In this document: one piece after another, positions 16,906 through 25,509 of the stretch
Position numbering within the stretch: the stretch's first letter is position 1
How the letters are laid out: each line of letters starts with the position of its first letter
Assembly: GCF_018476525.1 (NCBI RefSeq)
Contig: NZ_JAHCST010000013.1
Location: forward strand, 1-64,000
DNA from: Acrocarpospora catenulata
Lineage (GTDB): Bacteria; Actinomycetota; Actinomycetes; Streptosporangiales; Streptosporangiaceae
Length of the DNA: 64,000 nt
Direction: 5' to 3'
Position numbers and translations under genes: made by a program
Notes under the pieces: generated by a model
What the model was told of the DNA's origin: nothing
Database searches by the model: none
The model's input: the letters and a program-made list of their open reading frames with translations, nothing else

Positions 16906-18318
16906 ATGGGGCGTGGCGCGGGAGCGGCGTTACTGGCGGCGGTGCTGCTGCTGGCGGGGTGCACGACCCCGGCGGGCGACGGGCAAACGCCGCCGAACCC
17001 GTCGATAGCCACGTCCTCGGCAGCCACGGACACCGGCCAGGAACTCGGCGTGGACGAGATCGGGCACAGCCCCAACATGCGGCTGGTCGCCAACGTGCCG
17101 CTGGAGGCGCCGTTCAACGGGCCCCAGTCCTGGGGAACCGATCTGGCGTTCCAGGGCACGTACGCCTATGTCGGCAACTATGACGGGTTCATGGTGGTCG
17201 ACATCGCCGATCCGGCCGCCCCCAAGGTGGTCGCCCGGGTGGTCTGCCTGGGGGGTCAGAACGACGTGTCCGTACACGGGAACCTGCTCTTCCTCTCCGT
17301 GGACTCCCCGCGAGGCGACGACACCTGCCAGAGCGCCCCCGGCGACGCCACCGCGCCCGCCTCCTGGGAGGGCATCCGCGTCTTCGACATCACCGACAAG
17401 GCCAAACCGGTCTACCTCACCTCGGTACGGACCGACTGCGGCTCCCACACCCACGCGATCATGCCGACCCCCGAGAAGATCTACATCTACGTCGCCTCGC
17501 CCATGTCCGCCCCGGATCCGCAGAACTGCCCCCCGCCGCACGAGAACATCACCATCGTGGAGGTGCCGGTGGCCGACCCCAAGGCCGCCCGGGTCGCCGC
17601 CAAGCCGGAGGTGCTGAAGGGCAGGGTCGTCGTGGAGGACGGCGGCGTGGGCTTCAGCGCGGCCGGCTGCCACGACATCACCGTCTACCCGGAGCGCAAG
17701 CTGGCGGCGGGCGCCTGCTTCGGCGACGGGGTGCTGCTGGACATCTCCGACCCGCTCCGGCCGAAGCCGCTCCAGCTGGTACAGGACGAGAACTTCGCCA
17801 TCTGGCACTCCGCCACCTTCAACAACGACGGCACCAAGGTGGTCTTCAGCGACGAACTCGGCGGTGGCATCGCCGCGACCTGCGACGCGAGCGCGGGGAC
17901 CGAGCGCGGCGCGGACGCCGTCTACGACATCGTCGACAACCGGCGACTGGAGAAACGTGGATATTTCAAGATTCCGCGGGAGCAGACTCCGGAGGAGAAC
18001 TGTGTAGCGCACAACGGGTCGCTGATCCCGGTGCCGGGCAAGGACATCATGGTCCAGGGCTGGTACCAGGGCGGGGTCTCGGTCTGGGACTTCACCGACT
18101 CCGACAAGCCCCGCGAGATCGGATATTTCGAGCGCGGACCGCTGCCGAAGGGTGCGCGGCTGGGCGGGTCGTGGTCGGCGTACTACTACAACGGTTACAT
18201 CTACTCCAGCGACATCACCAAGGGCCTGGACATCCTGGAGATCAACGATCCGCTCACCGATCCCGCCAAGGCCGTGAAGATGACCGAGCTCAACGTGCAG
18301 AGCCAGCACTCGTACTAG
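16906..18318 (+). CDS. LVIVD-repeat lipoprotein
   Basis: This 470-residue protein starts with a clear lipoprotein signal (ALLAAVLLLAGC). The rest is a beta-propeller of LVIVD-type repeats: DLAFQGTYAYVGNYDGFMVV, GIRVFDITDKAKPVYLTSV, DGVLLDISDPLRPKPLQLV and GVSVWDFTDSDKPREIGYF. The last blade (YYYNGYIYSSDITKGLDIL) closes the ring. It should be anchored on the outer face of the membrane. The ATG at 16906 places the signal peptide properly; a TTG 15 bases upstream abuts the AGAGGA and is unlikely. Function unknown; LVIVD propellers are found in many secreted actinobacterial proteins. Confidence 0.85.
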   Translation: MGRGAGAALLAAVLLLAGCTTPAGDGQTPPNPSIATSSAATDTGQELGVDEIGHSPNMRLVANVPLEAPFNGPQSWGTDLAFQGTYAYVGNYDGFMVVDIADPAAPKVVARVVCLGGQNDVSVHGNLLFLSVDSPRGDDTCQSAPGDATAPASWEGIRVFDITDKAKPVYLTSVRTDCGSHTHAIMPTPEKIYIYVASPMSAPDPQNCPPPHENITIVEVPVADPKAARVAAKPEVLKGRVVVEDGGVGFSAAGCHDITVYPERKLAAGACFGDGVLLDISDPLRPKPLQLVQDENFAIWHSATFNNDGTKVVFSDELGGGIAATCDASAGTERGADAVYDIVDNRRLEKRGYFKIPREQTPEENCVAHNGSLIPVPGKDIMVQGWYQGGVSVWDFTDSDKPREIGYFERGPLPKGARLGGSWSAYYYNGYIYSSDITKGLDILEINDPLTDPAKAVKMTELNVQSQHSY

Positions 18319-18319
18319 G

Positions 18320-18892
18320 TCATCGCCCCGGCCAGAACGGGTCCCGGCCGATGAAACCCAGCAGTCTGGTCTGGGAATCCGCGCCGCCGGGTACCTCGAC
18401 TCGAGCGCCGTAGTGGCCAGAGGAGCGGATCGCCTGCTCCATCTGCTCCATCTGAGCGAGGAGCAGAGCACAGAAGTCGAGGTCCAGCCGATCGTCCTGG
18501 CCGGTGGCCCTGGAGAGATCCCAGGTGTGCATGAACACGTCGGTCGTGTAGAACTGGTCGATCGCGGTCGCCAGCGGCAGGCTGCCGATGTGGGGGTTGA
18601 CGAGTTTCCGGTGCGCCGTCTCCGGATCGTCCAGCACCGCCTGCACGGCATCGCAGTGCACCTGCCACGCGGCGACCGGGTCCTCGTCCACCGACGGTCC
18701 GCGGGACAGTTCGATGCCGGCGCCGGAGGCGAGAAACCCGGGGAACCATTCGACCAGGTGACGTACGACGTCGCGGGCAGCCCAGTCGGCGACCGGGGAT
18801 GGCGCGTCCCAGGACCGGGTACCGCGGACCCGGTCGGTGAACAGCCTGGCAACCTGGCGATGCCGCTCGGTTGGGCGGTAAGGCAGCGCCAT
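18320..18892 (-). CDS. TIGR03086-type DinB/mycothiol isomerase-like protein
   Basis: This 190-residue four-helix-bundle protein is of the actinobacterial TIGR03086/MDMPI-N group (DAPSPVADWAARDVVRHLVEWFPGFL; TIDQFYTTDVFMHTWDLSRATGQD is close to the family metal-site region). The putative metal ligands are the His in VVRHL and the His and Asp in FMHTWDL. Family members often use mycothiol in thiol transfer or isomerization. AAGGAG precedes the ATG. It is convergent with the LVIVD lipoprotein, the stops one base apart. Confidence 0.82.
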   Translation of the reverse strand: MALPYRPTERHRQVARLFTDRVRGTRSWDAPSPVADWAARDVVRHLVEWFPGFLASGAGIELSRGPSVDEDPVAAWQVHCDAVQAVLDDPETAHRKLVNPHIGSLPLATAIDQFYTTDVFMHTWDLSRATGQDDRLDLDFCALLLAQMEQMEQAIRSSGHYGARVEVPGGADSQTRLLGFIGRDPFWPGR

Positions 18893-18951
18893 CGATTCTC
18901 CTTCGATAAAAGCCGGGGGCGCCACCTGGACGCCCCCGGCTACTGCGGGTC

Positions 18952-19782
18952 TCAGGGGTCGAGGTCGTCCGCCGAGCGGGCGGCGAAGGTCGCCATGGCG
19001 GCGCGGGTGATCGGGCCGGGCGCCTGCGGGAGGTGCTTGCCGTCGACCACCGAGATGGGCTGGATGTCGCGGGTGGTGGAGGTCAGGAAGGCCTCCTCGG
19101 CGTCGTACAGGGCGGCCAGCGGCACGTCCTCCTCGACGCCGCCGCACCACTCCAGGGCCAGGGCGCGGGTCACGCCGGCCAGGCAGCCGCTGGCCAGGGT
19201 GGGGGTGATCAACCGGCCGCCGGTGACGATGAAGATGTTGCTGCCGGTGCCCTCGCAGAGCCGCCCGGCCAGGTTCTCGAAGATCGCCTCGCCGCCGCCG
19301 CGCTCCTTGGCGTACGCCAGAGCCTTGGCGTTGTCGCCGTACGAGGTGGACTTGACGCCCGCCAGGGCGCCGCGCTCGTTGCGCGGCCAGGGGACGACGA
19401 CCACCTCGGCGCCGGCCGGGAACGGCTTCTGCTCGCCGACGATGATGACGGTGGTGGTGCCCTGGTCGCCGCGGTCGGAGCCGAGCGGGCCCGGGCCGCT
19501 GGTGTAGGTGATGCGGATCCGGCCGAGCGGCCACTTGGGGGCGGCGGCCAGGCACTGCCGCACGCCGTCGGCGATGGCGGCCAGGTCCGGCTCGGGGAGA
19601 TCCATGCGCTTGGCCGAGAGGGCGAGCCGGTCCAGGTGCCGGGTCAGCGCGAACGACTCGCCCGACATGCACTTGATCGTCTCGAAGACCCCGTCACCGA
19701 CCATCAGCCCGTGGTCGAACACCGATACGGTGGCCTGCTCCGGTGCCAGCAGGTCACCGTTGACCCAGATGGGAACTCCCAT
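18952..19782 (-). CDS. pabC: aminodeoxychorismate lyase (class IV aminotransferase fold)
   Basis: This 276-residue PLP enzyme of fold IV has VFDHGLMVGDGVFETIK at the N-terminus and KSTSYGDNAKALAYAKERG with the PLP-binding Lys. EGTGSNIFIV and LASGCLAGVTRALAL bind the cofactor phosphate. It directly follows pabB and overlaps it by 29 bases. That favours 4-amino-4-deoxychorismate lyase (para-aminobenzoate and folate synthesis) over branched-chain or D-amino-acid aminotransferase. GGGAGG lies six bases before the ATG. Confidence 0.85.
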   Translation of the reverse strand: MGVPIWVNGDLLAPEQATVSVFDHGLMVGDGVFETIKCMSGESFALTRHLDRLALSAKRMDLPEPDLAAIADGVRQCLAAAPKWPLGRIRITYTSGPGPLGSDRGDQGTTTVIIVGEQKPFPAGAEVVVVPWPRNERGALAGVKSTSYGDNAKALAYAKERGGGEAIFENLAGRLCEGTGSNIFIVTGGRLITPTLASGCLAGVTRALALEWCGGVEEDVPLAALYDAEEAFLTSTTRDIQPISVVDGKHLPQAPGPITRAAMATFAARSADDLDP

Positions 19783-20776
19783 TACCAACCTCCCTAGACG
19801 CCAGACCGATGAGCCGCGCCGCCTTCAGTTCCGTCTCCCGCCACTCCAGCCGGGGATCGGAGCCCCACGTGATGCCCGCTCCGGTGCCGAAGTGGATCTC
19901 TTCCCCGGAGATCCAGAAGGTGCGGATGCCGACCGCCAGCGCGGCCTCGCGCCGGTCGGCGTCCACCCAGCCCACCGCCCCACAGTACGGCCCCCGGGGC
20001 TCTGGTTCGAGCGCATTGATGATGTTGAGGGCGGAGGACTTGGGAGCTCCGGTTACCGAACCGGGCGGAAAGGTCGCGGCGAACAGTTCGGGCCAGGTGG
20101 CTTCTGTGGTCGCCTGTACGGTTGATACCAGATGGACGAGGCCGGGGTGGTGCTCGATCTCACACAATGCCTTTACCCGCACCGAGCCCACGTCGGCGAC
20201 TCGGCCGAGGTCGTTCCGTACGAGGTCGACGATCATCACATTCTCGGCGTAGTCCTTTTCGAGGAGGTCCTCCGGGGTCCGGCCCGTCCCCTTGATCGGT
20301 CCCGAGGTCACGATATTTCCGGATTTGGATAGGTAGAGTTCTGGGGAAGCGGAGATCACCTCCAGGCCGGGGACGCTGATCGTCGCCGCGTGTGGGGCGG
20401 GGTTGCCCTCGTGGAGCCTGGCTGCCAGGGCCAAGGGGTTGGCGGGGGTCCTGAGCGGCGCTGACATGATCCGGCAGATGTTGGCCTGGTAGACCTCGCC
20501 TCGTTCGATCTCCTCACGGATGTGCTGAACGGCCCTCTCGTACGCCTGCTGGTCCAGTGACGAGCGCCAGTCGCCGACCGCGGGGCCGCGCCAGGGGGTC
20601 GTCGGCCGCGGAAGGCCCGCCGGGCGTACCTGGTCGAAGCGGGCGCAGGTGACCTTGCCTTCGAAGCTCACCACGACCGCCCACCAGCCCTCGGAGTCGA
20701 GAGCCCCGAGGTCGGTGGTCACGTCCCTGAGGCCGGTGGCCAGATAGCCACCGATATGGGCGAAGGCGCCGTGCAT
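19754..20776 (-). CDS. pabB: aminodeoxychorismate synthase component I
   Basis: This 340-residue chorismate-binding enzyme has the family motifs QAYERAVQHIREEIERGEVYQANI, GLEVISASPELYL, SGPIKGTGRT, DLVRNDLGRVADVGSV, FPPGSVTGAPKSSALNII, GPYCGAVGWVD, and GTGAGITWGSDPRLEW. It is shorter than full PabB and TrpE (about 450-500) because the N-terminal lobe is reduced. No glutamine amidotransferase (pabA) is adjacent. It converts chorismate to aminodeoxychorismate, which PabC next door cleaves. The start ATG follows GGGAG at a slightly long distance. Four degenerate 30-base repeats lie just upstream. Confidence 0.86.
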   Translation of the reverse strand: MHGAFAHIGGYLATGLRDVTTDLGALDSEGWWAVVVSFEGKVTCARFDQVRPAGLPRPTTPWRGPAVGDWRSSLDQQAYERAVQHIREEIERGEVYQANICRIMSAPLRTPANPLALAARLHEGNPAPHAATISVPGLEVISASPELYLSKSGNIVTSGPIKGTGRTPEDLLEKDYAENVMIVDLVRNDLGRVADVGSVRVKALCEIEHHPGLVHLVSTVQATTEATWPELFAATFPPGSVTGAPKSSALNIINALEPEPRGPYCGAVGWVDADRREAALAVGIRTFWISGEEIHFGTGAGITWGSDPRLEWRETELKAARLIGLASREVGNGSSHLGQR

Positions 20777-20790
20777 CCCCTTATTCTCCC

Positions 20791-20908
20791 AACCCCGTGT
20801 GCGCCGCCCGCCCGGGCTCCCATCCCGTGTATGCCGCCCGCCTGGGCTCCCATGCCATGTGCCCGGCCAGGCGCCCAACCCCATGTGCACTGCGCGGCCG
20901 GGAACCCC
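20791..20908. repeat. four degenerate 25-31 bp tandem repeats
   Basis: Units begin near 20791, 20822, 20852 and 20877. They share the pattern CC(G/A)TGTGC-GCC-GCC-GGC-CCC. The first two are nearly identical. They fill the leader of pabB on the minus strand, between its start and the hutH terminator. Confidence 0.6.
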
Positions 20909-20917
20909 GGCCTGGAC

Positions 20918-20955
20918 TGAGCGCGCCCGACCGGGAACCCGACCGGGGGCGCTCA
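20918..20955 (-). terminator. hairpin at the end of hutH
   Basis: TGAGCGC (20918-20924) pairs with GCGCTCA (20949-20955), with further CCCG/CGGG pairing inside. The right arm includes the hutH stop codon. Confidence 0.6.
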
Positions 20956-22512
20956 GGCCAGCGGGCCGGTCGCCGCCTCTACCGCCGCTACGAAGGACCC
21001 GTCCGCGACCAGCCGTACCGCGTTCTCGATCTCCGGAGCCAGGAACCGGTCGCTCCCGGGACCGGCAACCGACTCGCGCAGCAGCGCGACCGCCGCGCCC
21101 GTACCGGCGCCCGGCAGGTGCGGCCTGCGCAGGTCGATGGCGCGGGCCGCCGTCAGCAGTTCGATGGCCAGCACCCGGGTCAGCCCGTCGACCGCCCGCC
21201 GCAGCTTCCGCCCCGCCGACCAGCCCATCGAGACGTGGTCCTCCTGCATGGCCGAACTCGGGATGGAGTCCACGCTCGCCGGCACGGCCAGCCGCTTCAG
21301 CTCGGAGACGATGGCCGCCTGGGTGTACTGGGCGATCATGTGCCCCGAGTCCACTCCAGGATCATCCGCCAGGAACGCCGGCAGACCATGGCTACGTGCC
21401 ACATCCAGCATGCGATCGGTCCGCCGCTCCGCCATCGAGGCCACGTCGGCCACCGCGATCGCCAGGAAGTCCAGGACATACCCCACCGGAGCCCCGTGGA
21501 AGTTGCCGTTCGACTCCACCCGGCCGTCGGCCAGCACCACCGGATTGTCGATCGCGCTCACCAGCTCCCGCTCCGCGACCAGCCGCGCGTGCGCGACCGT
21601 GTCCCGCGCGGCCCCGGCCACCTGCGGCGCGCAGCGCAACGAGTAGGCGTCCTGCACCCGCGTGCAGCCCTCGTTCCGGTGCGACTCCATGATCCCCGAC
21701 CCGCCGAGCAGCTGGCGGAGGTTGGCCGCGCTGGCCGCCTGCCCCGGATGCGGCCGCAGCGCCTGCAGATCAGCGGCGAACACCCGGTCGGTTCCCAGCA
21801 GCGCCTCGACGCTCATCGCCGCGCTGATATCGGCCGTCTTCAGCAGCCGGGTGAGATCGTCAATGGCCATGATCAGCATGCCCAGCATGCCGTCCGTGCC
21901 GTTGATCAGCGCCAGCCCTTCCTTGGCAGCCAGCTCGACCGGCTCGATCCCGGCCTCCTTGAGCGCCTCCCCCGCCTCCCGGAGGTTGCCCTGCGCGTCC
22001 CGTACCGGCCCCTCCCCCATGATCGTCAGGGCCACGTGGGACAGCGGCGCCAGGTCCCCCGAGCAGCCCAGGCTCCCGTACTCGTGCACCACCGGCGTGA
22101 TCCCCGCGTTGAGCAGGCTCTCCAGCACCTTCGCCGTCTTCGGCCGGATCCCCGTGTGCCCCGTGGCCAGCGTGCTCAGCCTGAGCACCATCAGCGCCCG
22201 GGTCACCTCCGTCTCGACCTCGGCCCCCGACCCCGCCGCATGCGATCGCACCAGACTCCGCTGCAACTGCGCCCGCAGCGCCGGATCGATGTGCCGCGTC
22301 GCCAGCGCCCCGAACCCCGTCGACACCCCGTACGCCGGCGTGGCCCCCTCCGCCAGCTCCTCGATCCTCCCGCGCGAGGCCGCCATCTCCGCGACCGCGT
22401 CCTCATCGAGCCGCACCCGGGCCCCGCCCCTGGCCACCCGGACGACCTCCCCGAGACCCAACGGCCCCGGCCCAACCTCCACGACACCGTTGTCGCGCAT
22501 TACATCGCTCAC
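20953..22512 (-). CDS. hutH: histidine ammonia-lyase
   Basis: This roughly 519-residue aromatic amino acid lyase removes ammonia from histidine to give urocanate, the first step of histidine breakdown. The catalytic MIO group forms from the Cys-Ser-Gly of GSLGCSGDLAPLSH. The essential Tyr is in TPAYGVSTGFGALA. NGTDGMLGM, NGNFHGAPVGYVLDF and MQEDHVSMGWSAGRKL are further family motifs. The frame begins with GTG at 22512; an ATG 12 bases inside is an alternative, and neither has a strong Shine-Dalgarno. No other hut genes are nearby. It faces away from the tRNA cluster. Confidence 0.92.
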   Translation of the reverse strand: MSDVMRDNGVVEVGPGPLGLGEVVRVARGGARVRLDEDAVAEMAASRGRIEELAEGATPAYGVSTGFGALATRHIDPALRAQLQRSLVRSHAAGSGAEVETEVTRALMVLRLSTLATGHTGIRPKTAKVLESLLNAGITPVVHEYGSLGCSGDLAPLSHVALTIMGEGPVRDAQGNLREAGEALKEAGIEPVELAAKEGLALINGTDGMLGMLIMAIDDLTRLLKTADISAAMSVEALLGTDRVFAADLQALRPHPGQAASAANLRQLLGGSGIMESHRNEGCTRVQDAYSLRCAPQVAGAARDTVAHARLVAERELVSAIDNPVVLADGRVESNGNFHGAPVGYVLDFLAIAVADVASMAERRTDRMLDVARSHGLPAFLADDPGVDSGHMIAQYTQAAIVSELKRLAVPASVDSIPSSAMQEDHVSMGWSAGRKLRRAVDGLTRVLAIELLTAARAIDLRRPHLPGAGTGAAVALLRESVAGPGSDRFLAPEIENAVRLVADGSFVAAVEAATGPLA

Positions 22513-22633
22513 TCTCTCAACCGACCAGGGTAACTATCGTCACCCAAGATAGCTCCTTACAGCTCAATTGATTTGGGGAGTCGCCCAGGATTCGCTAGTG
22601 TTCTCTCCGTGAGCCGGGCCATCCGGTGATCAC

Positions 22634-22705
22634 GCGGAAGTGGCTCAGTGGTAGAGCATCACCTTGCCAAGGTGAGGGTCGCGGGTTCGAATCCCGTCTT
22701 CCGCT
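22634..22705 (+). tRNA. tRNA-Gly (GCC)
   Basis: The acceptor stem pairs GCGGAAG with CTTCCGC. The anticodon loop TTGCCAA is closed by TCACC/GGTGA and gives GCC. The T-loop is TTCGAAT, and the discriminator is T. CCA is not encoded. It lies 10 bases before tRNA-Val(GAC), so the two are probably one transcript. Confidence 0.96.
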
Positions 22706-22715
22706 CGGCAACCCC

Positions 22716-22790
22716 GGACGATTAGCTCAGCGGGAGAGCGCTTCCCTGACACGGAAGAGGTCACTGGTTCAATCCCAGTATCGTCCACCA
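22716..22790 (+). tRNA. tRNA-Val (GAC)
   Basis: The acceptor stem pairs GGACGAT with ATCGTCC. The anticodon loop CTGACAC is closed by CTTCC/GGAAG and gives GAC. CCA is encoded at 22788-22790. A decayed phage-type integrase begins 88 bases downstream, so this tRNA is the likely attachment site of an old integrative element. Confidence 0.96.
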
Positions 22791-22806
22791 TGTTTTGGCA
22801 GTTCAG

Positions 22807-22837
22807 AGAGGGTTCCGGAGCGTCTCCGGGACCCTCT
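22807..22837 (+). terminator. terminator of the tRNA-Gly/tRNA-Val unit
   Basis: A 14-base stem (22807-22820 with 22824-22837, one G-U pair) has a 3-base loop and is followed by TTCGATCTTT. It lies 16 bases after the tRNA-Val CCA end. Confidence 0.8.
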
Positions 22838-22878
22838 TTCGATCTTTGAGGGTCGTGGGAGCCAATTGGGGAGCCACC

Positions 22879-23290
22879 TCAGGCGGATTTTCCCTTTTGG
22901 CTGGCGCCGAAGATGGTGTTCATGGTCTCGGCACCCTTGGTGATCTCCGGCCTGAGCCGAAGACGGTAGACCGCCTCGGTGACCCGGGTGCCCGCATGCC
23001 CGACGAGATCGGCGATGGTCTCGATGGGCACACCGTGCGCACTCATGATCGATACGAACGAGTGCCGTAACTCACGGGGCGTCCAATCCGCCCCGATCCC
23101 GGCGTTGACAGTGATCCGCCGGAAGGACCGCCGCACGTTCGCAGCGTCCTTGGGAGTACCGAACCGCGTGCAGAACACCAGCTGGTGATCCTGCCACGCC
23201 TCGCCCTGAGCCGTTGCCGGGCCTGACGGGTGTGATGGCGTTGCAGCGTGACATGCCGCGGCCCGCGCTGCCGTCCCCGAATAGGCGGGA
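22879..23290 (-). pseudogene. tyrosine recombinase (integrase), C-terminal remnant
   Basis: The last 90 or so codons read cleanly as a phage/AICE integrase: GEAWQDHQLVFCTRFGTPKD, then WTPRELRHSFVSIMSAHGVPIET (Arg box HxxR-type region with R and H), DLVGHAGTRVTEAVY (second His and catalytic Tyr) and a tail ending at 22879. Upstream, the match continues in another frame (HVTLQRHHTRQARQRLRA), so one base has been lost near 23215. The N-terminal and core domains, including the first catalytic Arg, are absent. Position and direction (3' end towards the tRNA) are those of integrases of actinomycete integrative elements. No second copy of the tRNA 3' end is visible in the window to mark the far border. 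Confidence 0.8.
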
Positions 23291-23379
23291 GGCCGAACGC
23301 CGACGCGTCGACGATGCCGCCGCCGATGTGATCCGCCTCCCACCTGGCCGGCCCGTACGCTGCGAGTCGTCGGGCGGGA

Positions 23380-23530
23380 CCTCGTTTGCTGCGCGGCGAG
23401 AACGTCTACCCGGCCGAGGTCGAGGGCGTGCTCTTCGAGCACCCGGCCGTGGCGGAGGCCTCCGTGCTCGGGGTGCCCGACCAGCGGTGGGGCGCGGTCG
23501 GCAAAGGCGTTCGTCGTGCCCCAGCTAGCA
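23380..23530 (+). pseudogene. acyl-CoA ligase fragment
   Basis: [20 protein letters not shown], then [16 protein letters not shown], is the C-terminal hinge and cap of a fatty-acyl-CoA ligase. After GK the expected AFVVP appears one base out of frame, so the piece is frameshifted as well as truncated at both ends. Only about 50 codons of 500 remain. The following 23531-23768 holds no gene I can support. Confidence 0.65.
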
Positions 23531-23768
23531 ATGCCGTGAACGGGCAGGCTGCCGCCGAGGGTTCAGCTCGGCGGCACCCGAGGTTGCGTGAGCGACCGGA
23601 GGCGACTACCCAAAGTGGCTCCCGAGGGTAACCCGCATGTGGTGTGTTGGGGAGCCGCCGGATCGCGGAAGTGAAATGTTCACCTTTACCGCTCTCTGAC
23701 CTGGGCGGACGCCACGCCAGGCGACCGCTCCCTCGCCCCACCGACCGCCCCAGCGAATCATCCGGGTC

Positions 23769-24833
23769 ATGAAGCTCCCATTCGCCCTGATCGCTGGAGC
23801 CCTGCTCGCGATCACTACCTCACTCCCGGCGTACGCGGCGGACACGACACCACCGTCCCGTCCCAGCGGGCTGACGCCCTGCCCGCCCCCGAGCTCGCAG
23901 GCCGGATACGCCGGCATCTGCTGGCAGTCGTCGACCGACGACAGCGGCTCCGTGGCCGGCTACGAGGTCCACATGCTCACGGCGGACGGCTTCGCGAAGA
24001 AGGCGTCGCCGACGGCCAGTCCGACGATGATCAGTGGTCTGACCCGGGGCCGGGCCTACACGTTCTACATCGTCGCCCTCGACCTGTCGGGCAACGTGAG
24101 CCTGCCGTCACCGTTCATCACTCTGACGGCGACCACCGGCACGCAGCCCTCACCCACCCCTTCACCCACCGGGGACGTGATCCCGCCCACCCAGCCGCAG
24201 AACGTACGCGACAACTGCCTGTTCGACTTCCCCGGCACGGCGTTCTGCTGGGACAAGTCAACCGACAACGTGGCCGTGACCGGCTACGACATCTACCGCG
24301 AGCCAATCAGTGGCGGCTGGATCAAGGTCGGCAGCGTGGGCCCGCAATATCCGTACTTCACCGAGAGCGGCTTGGTGACCGGCCAGTACTACACGTACAC
24401 AGTGGTGGCCAAGGACGCCGCAGGCAACGTCAGCGCACCCGCGACCCCCACCCGAATCCTGGCCCGCCAGGGCCTACCCACCCCCACACCGACTCCTACG
24501 CCCACTCCTGGCTCCTGCGAGGTCACCTACAACTCCTCAACCTGGAACACCGGCATGAGCGTCTGGATGAGCGTCAAGAACACCGGCACGACCCCGGTCA
24601 ACGCATGGACCCTTGAGTTCGACTTCCCCGACACCGGCCAGCGCCTCACCCAGGGCTACAGCGCCACCTGGTCCCAGTCCGGCCGCCACGTAACCGCCGT
24701 GAACATGCCCTGGAACGGCCAGCTCCCACCGGGCACCACCGTGAGCATGGGTTTCAACGGCACCCACACCGGTCAGAACCCCAAGCCAACCCAGTTCACC
24801 CTCAACGGCCTGGCCTGCACGATCACGCCCTGA
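23769..24833 (+). CDS. secreted two-FnIII plus CBM2 carbohydrate-binding protein
   Basis: This 354-residue protein has a Sec signal peptide (cleavage likely after AYA near residue 23). Two fibronectin III domains follow (about 28-122 and 135-235; SSTDDSGSVAGYEVHM and KSTDNVAVTGYDIY are matching strands). Then come a TP-rich linker and a family 2 carbohydrate-binding module (about 252-354). The CBM has the typical end Cys residues (GSCEV, LACTI) and Trp residues (WNTGMSVWMSV, AWTLEFDF, WNGQLPPG). CBM2 binds cellulose or chitin. There is no catalytic domain, so it may be a standalone binding or scaffold protein. Its intact state contrasts with the relics on both sides. Confidence 0.87.
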   Translation: MKLPFALIAGALLAITTSLPAYAADTTPPSRPSGLTPCPPPSSQAGYAGICWQSSTDDSGSVAGYEVHMLTADGFAKKASPTASPTMISGLTRGRAYTFYIVALDLSGNVSLPSPFITLTATTGTQPSPTPSPTGDVIPPTQPQNVRDNCLFDFPGTAFCWDKSTDNVAVTGYDIYREPISGGWIKVGSVGPQYPYFTESGLVTGQYYTYTVVAKDAAGNVSAPATPTRILARQGLPTPTPTPTPTPGSCEVTYNSSTWNTGMSVWMSVKNTGTTPVNAWTLEFDFPDTGQRLTQGYSATWSQSGRHVTAVNMPWNGQLPPGTTVSMGFNGTHTGQNPKPTQFTLNGLACTITP

Positions 24834-24852
24834 GCCGGTTCCACGACGACAC

Positions 24853-24882
24853 GCCGCCGGCAGTGGACCCACAGCCGGCGGC
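24853..24882 (+). terminator. hairpin after the CBM2 protein
   Basis: GCCGCCGGC (24853-24861) pairs perfectly with GCCGGCGGC (24874-24882) around a 12-base loop, 20 bases after the stop. Confidence 0.65.
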
Positions 24883-24899
24883 TCTCCATTCCAACTGGT

Positions 24900-25500
24900 C
24901 ACTCACCGAACAGGCCTTAGTCGGGAGTAGGGTTCCCGGGTCGGTCCTTGCCGACGGTGCTGTTCAACGATCTGGGCGACCTCCCCGATGGCAGCGGGCG
25001 ACTGCGGTGTCGTCACGCTCACGATCGTGAGACCCACCCGGATCAGAGCCGTGTCATAGACCGTTCCCAGGTGAGGCCCTCGGACGATTCACAGGTCTGC
25101 CGAAGTGGGCCGTGCGCGGGCGACGGTCGCCTGGGCGTGTTCGGCCGGGGATCCTCGGTTGGCCCACGCACTGGTCCGGCCGGTCGCGACGGAGCTCACG
25201 CTCCGTGGCCAGCCCGGAGATCGGCGACTGGGCCGAGCGGATCCTCGACCTGGTTCGCCGGACGAGGAGGATCTGCGGGCCTTCTGGCTGCTGTGAGCGG
25301 CCGTGCGGTACACCCAGAACGGCAACCCCGCAGGCTACGACGACCTGGTGGACCGGGGTGGCCGGCCGCTGAGCCGCTATGTTCGCGCGTACGTCGGAGG
25401 AGACGGCCAAGCCCTGAGCCGGTGGCTCTCGGCGGCTGTAGTCTTCCGATCCCGAACTTGCGCTCGGCGAGGATGCCGAGATGCCGTAGCAGACTCGCCG
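24900..25500. other. gene-poor stretch with unidentified coding traces
   Basis: Short open stretches exist on both strands but none has a start site, full length or recognizable family. The plus-strand piece around 25290-25430 (VRYTQNGNPAGYDDLVDRG, PLSRYVRAYVGGDGQ) has protein-like composition and may be another gene relic. I cannot name it. Confidence 0.3.
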
Positions 25501-25509
25501 ATAGACCGA

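Noticed and set aside
22036-22080. Cys in place of Ala in the HutH MIO triad (GCSGD)
   Set aside because: Cys-Ser-Gly is an accepted MIO precursor in this enzyme family, so it is not evidence of altered function.
108-22790. The two similar tRNA-Val genes as attachment sites flanking a 22.6-kb element
   Set aside because: They are complete tRNAs with different anticodons and acceptor stems, and the interval holds core genes such as pabB, hutH and ssgB.
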